From assembly GCA_030145275.1 (NCBI GenBank), contig JAQYVV010000020.1, positions 1 through 52,244 of the forward strand: a stretch of 52,244 bases of DNA. Reading direction: 5' to 3'. The position numbers and the translations under genes were made by a program. The notes under the pieces were generated by a model that was not told the origin of the DNA, did no database searches, and saw nothing but the letters and a program-made list of their open reading frames with translations. How positions within the stretch are numbered: the first letter of the stretch is position 1; every line of letters starts with the position of its first letter. Below are positions 34,292 to 42,573 of the stretch, in pieces. Source of the stretch: Desulfurivibrionaceae bacterium. GTDB lineage: Bacteria > Desulfobacterota > Desulfobulbia > Desulfobulbales > VMSU01.

Positions 34292-34567
34292 ATGCAATAT
34301 ATTTCTTTGATTATTTTAGCAATTCTCTACTTGTTGGCCAGTGTACGCTATTTCCCCGGTGAGTTGGCTCGGACTGCTTTGGAGACAGCTTTACACGTGG
34401 TAAGTTTTGCCCCGTTTACAATTGGCTGCACCATGCTGCTGGTTATTATTCTTCAAAAAATGTCCAGGGCAAAGCTGCCGTGGGACAGAGTCGCTCGGCT
34501 ATTTTTGATGATGGCTCTTCTTTTTGAGGTTATCTTAGGCCTACAGAATTACCTTGGCCAGGGGTAA
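34292..34567 (+). CDS. Small membrane protein, unknown function
   Basis: 91 residues with three hydrophobic segments: about 3-17 (ISLIILAILYLLASV), 33-53 (VVSFAPFTIGCTMLLVIILQ) and 69-84 (LFLMMALLFEVILGL). The ATG at 34292 with AAAGGTG upstream is preferred; an ATG at 34244 would add 16 polar residues. I do not recognise the family. It converges with the hexapeptide-repeat gene with 14 bases between stops. Confidence 0.6.
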   Translation: MQYISLIILAILYLLASVRYFPGELARTALETALHVVSFAPFTIGCTMLLVIILQKMSRAKLPWDRVARLFLMMALLFEVILGLQNYLGQG

Positions 34568-34581
34568 GAGATCGATCCTCG

Positions 34582-35385
34582 TTATCCTCTCACCAAACTG
34601 CTGTTGGCATGATATCCAGATGGGGCCGTGGTATTTGGCAGGATCATGGATTTTTTGCCAAGCAGTGTGCCTGGATTTGTGACTGAGTTGCAGCCGGTCT
34701 GGACATGGTCACCAAGAATGGCGCCCAATTTCCGTAATCCGGTGGAAACTTGGCCTTGATCGGTCCGTATCGGCACATCACCTCCGGTGAACCGTAAATT
34801 CGCCAATTTTGTGCCGGCGCCAAGATTGACCTGGTTGCCAAGAATAGAGTCTCCCAGGTAGGCGAAGTGCCCAGCTTTTGCGTCATCTAGAAAAATAGAG
34901 TGCTTAACTTCGGTTACGTGACCCACAACACACCGCTTTCCAACCAGGCAATACCCTCTCAGGTAGGCACCCTGGCGCACTTCAGTATAATCTCCTAAGA
35001 TTACGGGAGATTTGATGAATGCCCCTGATTCTACTAGTACACCTTTTCCCAGCGACAATGGTCCGCCATCCAGAATTACTCCCGCCATAATGAGGGAAGC
35101 GCCTTCAAGGGGTTCATTGTCACGAAAGATCTGCATTTTTCCCTTTGTCGCATCGCCCAAATTTATCTGAAAATCTTCTGTAACTTGAAAAATGTCACCC
35201 TTAAAAAAGACAAAGCTGTGAGGCAGGGGCTGGTTTTTCGGCATGGAGGTATTCGCGAAGGTATAATCAAAGCCATTCATGTACTCCTTAAGATATTTTA
35301 AGGAGTCCCAGACGTTTACTGATTTGCGAAAAACATCTTTATGGTCAAACTCTGATAGGTCGAAAAATGATTCTGTCGTTAACAT
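34582..35385 (-). CDS. Left-handed beta-helix (hexapeptide-repeat) transferase-like protein
   Basis: 267 residues from the ATG at 35385; further upstream the frame enters a family B repeat. The N-terminal 90 residues have no clear family. From about 95 on, hexapeptide repeats follow (PLSLGKGVLVESGAFI, VILGDYTEVRQGAYLRG, VNLGAGTKLANLR, ILGDHVQTGCNSVTNPG). This is the acyl/acetyltransferase half of GlmU-type proteins. No nucleotidyltransferase signature (GxGTRM) is present, so it is not a full GlmU. It may be a sugar-nucleotide acetyltransferase or a related transferase; the substrate is unknown. Confidence 0.75.
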   Translation of the reverse strand: MLTTESFFDLSEFDHKDVFRKSVNVWDSLKYLKEYMNGFDYTFANTSMPKNQPLPHSFVFFKGDIFQVTEDFQINLGDATKGKMQIFRDNEPLEGASLIMAGVILDGGPLSLGKGVLVESGAFIKSPVILGDYTEVRQGAYLRGYCLVGKRCVVGHVTEVKHSIFLDDAKAGHFAYLGDSILGNQVNLGAGTKLANLRFTGGDVPIRTDQGQVSTGLRKLGAILGDHVQTGCNSVTNPGTLLGKKSMILPNTTAPSGYHANSSLVRG

Positions 35386-35438
35386 GTTCTCTGGCCGATA
35401 TTTTCTTCTAGATTTAGTGAACGAAAATGGTGCAGCTG

Positions 35439-35760
35439 TTAAGTAACAAAATTCTGGATTCCGGCTCAAAACATGCCGGAAAGACGAAATAAATCCCTAA
35501 GTCGTCATCCCTGAATTCTTTATCAGGGATCCATGTTACTGCTAAAATAGAGGCCGAGCCTCAGTTAATACGCTGAACAGTTACGCTTGGGAGTTTACCC
35601 ATGTTATGCAATTCTCGCTAAATAGTTACGCATCATATAAGACAAGATGTTCTGGATTGCATCCAGGTGATACTTCAATAAAGTAATATGCTGGATAATT
35701 CAACAAATTTTCCCGCGTCATTGGCTAATCCGGATAAACCGGAAATAGGTGCCTTAACAA
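35439..35760. repeat. Composite family A/B repeat region upstream of lon
   Basis: Family B portion 35439-35542 (TTAAGTAACAA ... GTTACTGC) with the empty version of the site that carries the 17-nt module at 48851. Family A portion 35573-35629 and the block 35725-35758 are inverted copies of parts of 31956-32046. At 35804-35839 is a nested module: CGGAGTCT, then CGAAGTCT, TACGCTTATCT and CGCTTACCT. No gene is visible in 35386-35981. Confidence 0.8.
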
Positions 35761-35981
35761 AAGTCGACAATCTTCCAGCAATATTGACCTTATTTAATTT
35801 TCTCGGAGTCTCGAAGTCTTACGCTTATCTCGCTTACCTGCTTTTTGTTGCAGAATTCCAGCCCTAAGGCACTAAAGAGATGAGTCATGATTGACTTCAC
35901 CAGGCATCATGATTAGTGTGCAGCGATTAAAAGAACCGAGTATTTCACACAAACAAGGAACATGAAACGAGGAGAACGACT

Positions 35982-38357
35982 TTGGATTTTGGAGACACCC
36001 TAACCACTGGAATGGGCGACTTTTTTGATATAGAGACAGAAAATATTCCCAATGAACTGCCCATGATGGCCGTGAGAGATGTGGTCGTTTTTAACTATAT
36101 GATCATACCTCTTTTTGTGGGCCGGGCGGCTTCTGTGGCCGCGATAAATGAAGCCATGCTGAAAGATAAGCTAATTTTGCTGGTTACTCAGAAAGACTCA
36201 TCAATAGACGAGCCTGGTTCTGGCGATGTCTACCAGGTCGGCATGGTCAGTATGATCATGCGCACCCTGAAACTGCCTGATGGTCGTCTAAAGGTACTGG
36301 TGCAGGCCCTTTGCAAGGCTCAAATTGACGAAATTGTCAAGGAAGAGCCTCATTTTGTGGCCAAAATTACCACCATTATCGATGAAGAAAAAAAGAGTAT
36401 ATCGGTCAAAGAAGAGGCGTTGATGCGCACCGTTAGGGAGAATACAGAAAAAATTCTTTCTCTCAAAGGGATCATGTCTTCTGATTTAATGGTCATTCTC
36501 AACAATATTGAAGAGCCGGGGCGTTTGGCAGATTTGGTTGTCTCTAATCTGCGCCTTAAGACACCTGAATCGCAGAAAGTTTTGGAAACCTTTGACCCTG
36601 TTGCCCGCTTAAGCATAGTCGCAGAATTTTTACGCAAGGAGTTGGAAGTATCCACCGTGCAGGCAAAAATTGAGTCCGATGCCAAAGAGGAGATGGGGCG
36701 GAATCAAAGGGAGTATTACCTGAGGGAGCAGATGCAGGCCCTTAAAAAAGAGCTTGGCGATATCGATGACCGCTCAGAAGAAATTGATGAATTGCGGGCC
36801 AAACTTAAAAAAATGCGTATGCCCAAATCTGTGCGCAAAGAGGGCATGAAACAGCTTAAACGCTACGAGATGATGCATCCAGATGCTTCAGAGGCGAGCA
36901 TTGTCAGGACCTATCTTGACTGGATTATCGAGGTTCCCTGGTTGCGCGGCAGTAAAGACAAACTTGATCTTATCCATGCCAAAGAGGTGTTAGATGCAGA
37001 CCATTATGGCCTTGAGAAAATCAAAGAGCGAATTCTTGAATATCTCGCCGTACGGAAATTAAATAAAAATCCAAAGGGCCCCATTCTTTGTTTTGTTGGA
37101 CCTCCGGGTGTTGGAAAAACGTCTTTGGGGCAATCAATTGCGCGGGCCATTGGCAGGAAGTTTCACCGTATCTCTCTTGGCGGCATGCACGATGAGGCCG
37201 AGATTCGTGGTCACCGTAGAACTTACATTGGCGCCATGCCTGGACGAATTATTCAGGGTCTCAAGACGGTGGGGGCAAACAATCCGGTCTTTATGATGGA
37301 TGAGATTGACAAGGTTGGTTCCGACTATCGTGGCGATCCATCATCTGCTCTTCTGGAAGTACTTGACCCGGAGCAGAATTTTGCCTTTTCAGACCATTAT
37401 CTCAACATGCCCTACGATCTTTCCAAGGTTATGTTTATTGTAACCGCCAATATGACCGATACTATTCCTTCGCCTCTTTTGGACCGCATGGAAGTTATTC
37501 GCTTGAGCGGCTATACTCTTGAGGAGAAAATGGTTATTGCCAAGCGCTATCTTATGCCCCGGCAGATCAAAGAAAATGGCATTAAAGGGTCTCATTTAAA
37601 AATGAGCGATAAGATTTTGGAACAGATCATCACCCATTATACCAGAGAGTCGGGATTGCGAAATCTCGAGCGGGAGATTGGCAAGGTCTGCAGAAAGATA
37701 GCTCGGCGAGTGGCTGAAGGAGGAAAAGGGCCTTATAAAATATCTGACAGGACTATTATCTCCTATCTTGGACCTCCCAAAGTTCTGCCGGAAATGGAAA
37801 CAGATTCCATTGACCAGCCCGGTTTGGCAACTGGTCTCGCCTGGACCGAAGTGGGGGGGGAAATTCTCTTTATAGAGGTGTCAATTTTGAAAGGAAAGGG
37901 CAAAATTACTCTGACCGGACAACTTGGTGATGTTATGAAAGAGTCAGCCCAGGCCGCCTTAAGCTTCTGCCGGACAAAACTTGAGGAGTTGGAACTGCCG
38001 GATACCTATTTTGAGGAAATTGATATCCATGTGCATGTGCCGGCCGGAGCAATTCCAAAAGATGGCCCGTCCGCCGGGGTAACCATGGCAACAGCGCTGT
38101 ATTCAGCCCTTTCCGGCAAACAAGTCAGGAAAGATATTGCCATGACAGGGGAGATCACCCTACGTGGAAGAGTCTTGCCCATTGGCGGTCTAAAAGAGAA
38201 GGCGCTTGCCGCTCTCCGAGCCAAGATCACCACAATATTTATCCCGGAAGAGAACAAAAAGGATCTTATTGAAATTCCTGAAGATATAAGGAAAAAACTG
38301 AAATTTGTGCCGGTTAAGAATGTGGATCAGATTCTCGGTCTTGCTTTTAAAAAATAA
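35982..38357 (+). CDS. lon: ATP-dependent protease Lon
   Basis: 791 residues from a TTG start; GAGGAGAACG is placed 4-10 bases before it, and the upstream ATG at 35962 is out of frame. N-terminal substrate-binding domain about 1-220, coiled region, AAA+ module with Walker A GPPGVGKT (373-380) and Walker [11 protein letters not shown], then the protease domain with catalytic Ser697 in DGPSAG and Lys in GLKEKAL. It unfolds and degrades misfolded or regulatory proteins in the cytoplasm. Size and organisation are normal. mltG follows on the same strand. A stem TGGCCCAG / CTGGGCCA (38364-38401) lies between them. Confidence 0.95.
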   Translation: MDFGDTLTTGMGDFFDIETENIPNELPMMAVRDVVVFNYMIIPLFVGRAASVAAINEAMLKDKLILLVTQKDSSIDEPGSGDVYQVGMVSMIMRTLKLPDGRLKVLVQALCKAQIDEIVKEEPHFVAKITTIIDEEKKSISVKEEALMRTVRENTEKILSLKGIMSSDLMVILNNIEEPGRLADLVVSNLRLKTPESQKVLETFDPVARLSIVAEFLRKELEVSTVQAKIESDAKEEMGRNQREYYLREQMQALKKELGDIDDRSEEIDELRAKLKKMRMPKSVRKEGMKQLKRYEMMHPDASEASIVRTYLDWIIEVPWLRGSKDKLDLIHAKEVLDADHYGLEKIKERILEYLAVRKLNKNPKGPILCFVGPPGVGKTSLGQSIARAIGRKFHRISLGGMHDEAEIRGHRRTYIGAMPGRIIQGLKTVGANNPVFMMDEIDKVGSDYRGDPSSALLEVLDPEQNFAFSDHYLNMPYDLSKVMFIVTANMTDTIPSPLLDRMEVIRLSGYTLEEKMVIAKRYLMPRQIKENGIKGSHLKMSDKILEQIITHYTRESGLRNLEREIGKVCRKIARRVAEGGKGPYKISDRTIISYLGPPKVLPEMETDSIDQPGLATGLAWTEVGGEILFIEVSILKGKGKITLTGQLGDVMKESAQAALSFCRTKLEELELPDTYFEEIDIHVHVPAGAIPKDGPSAGVTMATALYSALSGKQVRKDIAMTGEITLRGRVLPIGGLKEKALAALRAKITTIFIPEENKKDLIEIPEDIRKKLKFVPVKNVDQILGLAFKK

Positions 38358-38415
38358 ACCGTGTGGCCCAGGCTTTTCATTGATGAAGTAGTACTGGGCC
38401 AGAGTTTCTTCTCTG

Positions 38416-39546
38416 ATGGTAGAAAATGAGAATGGGCCGGTTCAACCGGCCGAACCAGCAAGGAAAAAGCAGTATTTAGGTATTGTGGTTGTAGCTGCGC
38501 TGCTCTTGTCGCTTTTTTCTGTCTGCTGGCTCTACTTTTATGCTGTATCTCCTGGAGCGCTTCACGGTGATTCGGAGATACGGGTCTATATCCCCCCCAG
38601 AAGTGGGGTTAGCCAAATAAAGTCTCTTTTAAGTGAATCGGGTGTCATTGATGATGATATCCGATTTGTTTTACTGACCAAGGTTCTGGGGGCGGCAAAA
38701 AAACTAAAGGCTGGTGAATATCTTTTCGCTCCAGGCAGCTCCCCACTCCAAATAATAGAAGATTTAGCTGCAGGTAAAACCGTTCTGCGCTCCGTAACCA
38801 TTGCCGAAGGATTCAATATCTTCCAGATGGCCGATATCTTTGCAGAGCAGGGTTGGAGCCCAAAGGAATCTTTTCTGGCACTGCTCCAATCCCAAGACTT
38901 TATCCGCTCCCTTGACCTCAATGTTGACAGTCTGGAAGGATATCTGTTTCCCGACACCTATTTTTTCCCAAAGGGGGAAGATATCCGTGCAATAGTCAGA
39001 AAAATGGTCGAAAAAGGGCGGCAGGTGATGGATGAAGAGTGTCAAAATAGTGCCAATGAATTTTTCTTTGCCTGTTCAGGCAAGGAGTCTTTAAAAAAGA
39101 AGACCCATATCGGCACCCAAAAAAAGGGGGTTGAGCGAACCCTTTCTACGCACCAAATTCTCACCCTTGCCTCCATTATAGAAAAAGAGGCTTCCCTGGA
39201 AAATGAGAGGCCCTTGGTGTCGAGAGTTTTTTTGAACCGTTTGGATATAAACATGAGACTCCAGGCTGATCCAACCCTGATCTACGGTTTGCAAAAATTT
39301 GGCGAACCATTGACGAGAGTTGATCTTAAAACACCCGGGCCTTACAACACATATTTAAACAAGGGACTTCCACCCGGGCCGATCTGCAGTCCGGGCCAGG
39401 CCTCTATCAGAGCGGTATTCCAATCCTCCGAGGGTTCGTACTACTATTTTGTCTCCCAAAATGATGGAAGCCACTCTTTTTCGAAATCTCTAAGGGAGCA
39501 TAATAAGGCAGTCAAGAGGTATAGGGAATTAACTAAGAAGAAATAA
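38416..39546 (+). CDS. mltG: Endolytic murein transglycosylase MltG
   Basis: 376 residues with one membrane anchor about 24-45 (YLGIVVVAALLLSLFSVCWL) and a periplasmic YceG domain. The catalytic segment LTLASIIEKEA (catalytic Glu about 256) and LQADPTLIYGL, then GLPPGPICSPG near the C-terminus are all family-typical. It cuts nascent glycan strands and so helps to set their length. Between 205 and 245 there is a somewhat longer than usual charged loop with two Cys. It is 58 bases downstream of lon. Confidence 0.93.
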   Translation: MVENENGPVQPAEPARKKQYLGIVVVAALLLSLFSVCWLYFYAVSPGALHGDSEIRVYIPPRSGVSQIKSLLSESGVIDDDIRFVLLTKVLGAAKKLKAGEYLFAPGSSPLQIIEDLAAGKTVLRSVTIAEGFNIFQMADIFAEQGWSPKESFLALLQSQDFIRSLDLNVDSLEGYLFPDTYFFPKGEDIRAIVRKMVEKGRQVMDEECQNSANEFFFACSGKESLKKKTHIGTQKKGVERTLSTHQILTLASIIEKEASLENERPLVSRVFLNRLDINMRLQADPTLIYGLQKFGEPLTRVDLKTPGPYNTYLNKGLPPGPICSPGQASIRAVFQSSEGSYYYFVSQNDGSHSFSKSLREHNKAVKRYRELTKKK

Positions 39547-39645
39547 GTAGCGGCCGGCAGCGGTGAATTTATTTGCTTTGTATGGCCTCCTTGGTTATTT
39601 CTAGTTACTATGCGTGCCTTAAGGCCGTATCATTAAGATGAATGC

Positions 39646-40125
39646 ATGGGAGTTTGGATGAATTTTAAGAAAAAAGTTACGAACCTTATAAATGCAATTG
39701 GAAACTTTTCTGATCTGAGAAATGCCAGAGGCTTTTCCCTCATCGAGTTGCTCATCGTTATGATTATTCTGGGGCTATTGGCCTCTCTGGTTGGCCCGCG
39801 TATGTTTGGTAAATTGGGGATGGCAAAGCAAAAGACCGCAAAAACCCAGATTGAGATGCTGATGACCGCTTTAGATTCATATCGACTTGATGTGGGTAAA
39901 TACCCAGCCTCCCAGGACGGCCTAGAGGCCCTGGTGAATGGCGCTGCTGATAAATGGGATGGCCCCTATCTGCCTAAAGGAAAAGAAGTCCCTAAGGACC
40001 CTTGGGAGAACGATTATATTTATCAGAATCCGGGTGAACACGGTGAAGTTGATATTATCTCGTTGGGTGCCGATGGACAATCTGGTGGCGATGGCGAAGA
40101 CGCCGATGTTGGTTCCTGGCAATAA
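39646..40125 (+). CDS. gspG: Type II secretion major pseudopilin GspG
   Basis: 159 residues; the ATG at 39658 (MNFKKKV) would give 155. The prepilin peptidase site is NARG-FSLIELLIVM, with Glu at +5 of the mature protein, followed by the hydrophobic helix. The C-terminal part (DVGKYPASQDGLEALVNG, PKDPWENDYIYQNPGEHG, DIISLGADGQSGGDGEDADV) is the calcium-binding GspG globular domain. It forms the pseudopilus of the type II secretion system. None of the other gsp genes is here, so the gene is separated from its operon. Confidence 0.93.
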   Translation: MGVWMNFKKKVTNLINAIGNFSDLRNARGFSLIELLIVMIILGLLASLVGPRMFGKLGMAKQKTAKTQIEMLMTALDSYRLDVGKYPASQDGLEALVNGAADKWDGPYLPKGKEVPKDPWENDYIYQNPGEHGEVDIISLGADGQSGGDGEDADVGSWQ

Positions 40126-40135
40126 CTGAGAAAAA

Positions 40136-40361
40136 GTAATTGTTTAGCTGCACCCCATCCGGAGTCTACGCTTACCTGCGCGCGCCCAACGGAAGTACCC
40201 TTGGGGTGCGAACAGGCCTTCCAGCGTACCGATGTATCGAAGTCTCACTTTGTTCGCTTATCTGCTGAAAGGCCTGTTCACACACACCCGGAGTCTGCGC
40301 TTACCTGGGGCACATCTAAACAATTCGGTGGTTATGCCAGTTTTGGGGCCCTACCTGAATA
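40136..40361. repeat. Family A repeat, expanded copy with four inserts
   Basis: Aligns with 12524-12675 but is about 80 bases longer. The extra blocks: the 17-nt module at 40160-40176, a 26-nt block at 40185-40210 (ends TACCCTTGGGGTGCG), a 25-nt long-form module around 40238-40262, and the 17-nt module at 40289-40305. Removing them restores nearly the compact sequence, apart from a 6-base deletion. Confidence 0.85.
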
Positions 40362-40394
40362 AGAGAAAAAATGAGATTTGCCGCAATAAATCTG

Positions 40395-40679
40395 TCAGAT
40401 AATTGTATCTTCAAGTTTTGCCACTGCCAGCACTCTGCTGCGTGGAATCGCCACCTGTTTTCTATTCACATTTATGCCATAACGATAAGCTTCGGAAAGA
40501 TAGACTTCTTTTGTACTGTTCGCCTTTTTTGAGTCATGCAGATCAGTGTCATCGAAAAGAAGATGTTCCCTGCTGAAATCTAGTAGGGTACCGATCAGGA
40601 TGTGACCGGTATCAAGATCAATGACCACTTTAATATCCCTATATGGTGTGAGCCAATCACATACTTCGTCTTTATTCAT
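40395..40679 (-). CDS. Small hypothetical protein
   Basis: 94 residues, not recognised. It is largely beta-prone: VVIDLDTGHILIGTLLDFSREHLLFDDTDL resembles the strand-turn-strand pattern of Sm-like folds, and the C-terminal half (RYGINVNRKQVAIPRSRVLAV) is basic. No signal or membrane segment. It faces the ICL-like gene on the same strand with 126 bases between, containing the family D palindrome. Confidence 0.5.
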   Translation of the reverse strand: MNKDEVCDWLTPYRDIKVVIDLDTGHILIGTLLDFSREHLLFDDTDLHDSKKANSTKEVYLSEAYRYGINVNRKQVAIPRSRVLAVAKLEDTII

Positions 40680-40734
40680 ATTTTTTTCTCGTAATAGTTC
40701 ACCAAGGGCACTTCAATTAAGGGATATCCGAAGT

Positions 40735-40842
40735 GTACGGGTTTACCAGTGCCTTAGATTCGTCCGTTTAGGACTTCGAAGCGTACTCCCTGTACGTGAG
40801 AAGGCCTAAACGGACGAATCTAAGGTGCTGGTAAACCCGTAC
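40735..40842. repeat. Long palindrome, family D, overlapping the 3' end of a gene
   Basis: Two 38-base arms (40735-40772 and 40805-40842) pair with each other along their whole length; the only two deviations are G-U in RNA. The 32-base loop contains TTCGAAGCGTACT and GAGAAG, close to a stretch in the family A element at about 32825-32855. The right arm supplies the stop codon and last residues of the ICL-like gene. Confidence 0.85.
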
Positions 40843-41708
40843 CTTTTCTCTTCTTGTGAGTAGCGGTTAAAGCCAACCAAATCTCTTAAATCACTGAAAT
40901 CTAGTTCTTCCTGTAGGGAGGCGTTGCTTATTTGCCCCAGGGTTTTTCGCATAGCTATAATTGAGGCATTTAGCAGGGCCAAGGGATAGGCCACTATTTT
41001 GTAGCCAATCTCCTCAAGGATTTGGGGAGAGAGAATAGGGGTTGCTCCTTGCCAGAGCATGTTTGCCATTTTGGGGCCGGGAACTTCTGCACAGAAAAGT
41101 TCCATTTCCTCAACGGATTCAGGGGCTTCCAGAAAAACAATATCAGCGCCGAGGTCAGCAAAGGCCTTACAACGCCAGAGGGCCTCTTGGATGCCGTTAG
41201 TGCCACGGGCATCGGTCCTGGCCATGATGAGGACGTCCGCGCCCTCCTCTTTGGCATCTACGGCGGCCCTTATTCTGGCACAGGCTTCGTTTCTGTCCAC
41301 TACCTGTTTTCCGGCGGTGTGTCCGCATCTTTTCGGGAAAATCTGGTCTTCAATCATAGCACAGGCGAATCCTGCCGAGGCATATCCTTGAATAGTTCTC
41401 TTTACATTGACTGCATTGCCGTAGCCTGTGTCTGCGTCGCCAATGACAGGGATTGAGACGGCGCCGCAAATATTTCGCCCTTGCTCAACCATTTCACTGT
41501 AGGAGATAAGGCCGGTGTCGGGCAGGGCCAGTCGTGTTGCACTGACGGCAAAGCCGCTCATGAAGGTGAGGGGAAAACCGGCCTGTTCAACAAGTTTGGC
41601 AGATAAAGCATCATAACAGCAAGGCATTTGTAAAATACCCGGTGCTTGCAGTAATTTTGTGAGCTGCTGGGTGGGTGATCCGGGATTGGCTTTGATTGGT
41701 ACAGGCAT
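40806..41708 (-). CDS. Isocitrate lyase / PEP mutase superfamily enzyme
   Basis: 300 residues. Typical barrel motifs are IPVIGDADTGYG (metal-binding Asp pair), IEDQIFPKRCGH with the KRCGH catalytic loop, and ARTDARGTNG. Members include 2-methylisocitrate lyase, oxaloacetate decarboxylase and carboxyphosphonoenolpyruvate mutase. The KRCGH loop favours a lyase; the substrate is not decided. The last twelve residues (YGFTSTLDSSV) and the stop are encoded by the right arm of a palindromic repeat, so the native end has been replaced. A stop-side gap with the 94-residue gene follows. Confidence 0.82.
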   Translation of the reverse strand: MPVPIKANPGSPTQQLTKLLQAPGILQMPCCYDALSAKLVEQAGFPLTFMSGFAVSATRLALPDTGLISYSEMVEQGRNICGAVSIPVIGDADTGYGNAVNVKRTIQGYASAGFACAMIEDQIFPKRCGHTAGKQVVDRNEACARIRAAVDAKEEGADVLIMARTDARGTNGIQEALWRCKAFADLGADIVFLEAPESVEEMELFCAEVPGPKMANMLWQGATPILSPQILEEIGYKIVAYPLALLNASIIAMRKTLGQISNASLQEELDFSDLRDLVGFNRYSQEEKRYGFTSTLDSSV

Positions 41709-41831
41709 TTGAAATTTTCTTATGGTATAGAATGGATAGTTTTGTTCCTGAATAGTTACCTTGTTTTTTAACTGTAGAAGGGGGATAAAGGCAATAAAAA
41801 AAGCAATTTTTGCAAGAGGGAATTCCCAAAT

Positions 41832-42563
41832 ATGTACACATATTTTCTTTTTTTAGGGGCCATATTTTTTGCGGCCGGATTCACCCAGGGTGTTTCCGGA
41901 TTTGGTGCGGCCCTGGTTGCCATGCCGCTGTTGACTCTCTTTCTGGATGTGAAAACAGCCGCGCCACTGTGCATGTTAAATGGACTTCTCATCACCCTTT
42001 TTCTTTCCCTGCAGCTAAAAAGACATATTGACTGGGCGAAAATAAGGCCGCTTTTTTTTGGCTGTATTCCCGGAATATTTATTGGGGTATGGCTACTGAA
42101 AGGGACAGAGAGCGAGGTGTTGAAATTTTTACTTGGCGGTCTGATTATTCTCTATTCTATATACCGCTTGAACTGGAAAGTGCAGGAAGCAAGACTCAAA
42201 TCCAGGTGGGCCTATTTGGCTGGCTTTGCCTCAGGGGTTATTGGGGGAGCTTTTAGCGCCGGCGGCCCGCCCAGCATCATTTATGTTTCGTTGACCGGCT
42301 GGAAAAAGGACGAGATTAAGGCGACCCTGTCGATTTTTTTCTTTACAACAGGGTTGATAACCTCTGCGGCCCACGCGGTGAGTGGCTTGATCACAATGAC
42401 CGTATTGGGTTATTTTTCGGTTTCATTCTTGTTTACCTGTGCCGGTGTCTACACGGGCTCACTCTTATACAATAGAATCAAGCAGGAAACCTACATTCGG
42501 ATAATGCTCTTACTCCTTATCGCCTTAGGGGCTATGATGATTGTTTCAGCAGGGTTTGCTTAG
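41832..42563 (+). CDS. TauE/SafE-family sulfite/anion exporter
   Basis: 243 residues, about seven or eight membrane helices. The family signature is repeated: FTQGVSGFGAALVAMPLL near the N-terminus and FASGVIGGAFSAGGPPSIIY in the middle. Members move sulfite, sulfoacetate or related organosulfur anions across the inner membrane; the substrate is not set here. In a sulfur-metabolising organism sulfite export is reasonable. It converges with the aldo/keto reductase gene with ten bases between. Confidence 0.85.
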   Translation: MYTYFLFLGAIFFAAGFTQGVSGFGAALVAMPLLTLFLDVKTAAPLCMLNGLLITLFLSLQLKRHIDWAKIRPLFFGCIPGIFIGVWLLKGTESEVLKFLLGGLIILYSIYRLNWKVQEARLKSRWAYLAGFASGVIGGAFSAGGPPSIIYVSLTGWKKDEIKATLSIFFFTTGLITSAAHAVSGLITMTVLGYFSVSFLFTCAGVYTGSLLYNRIKQETYIRIMLLLLIALGAMMIVSAGFA

Positions 42564-42573
42564 GGTTCAGGAG

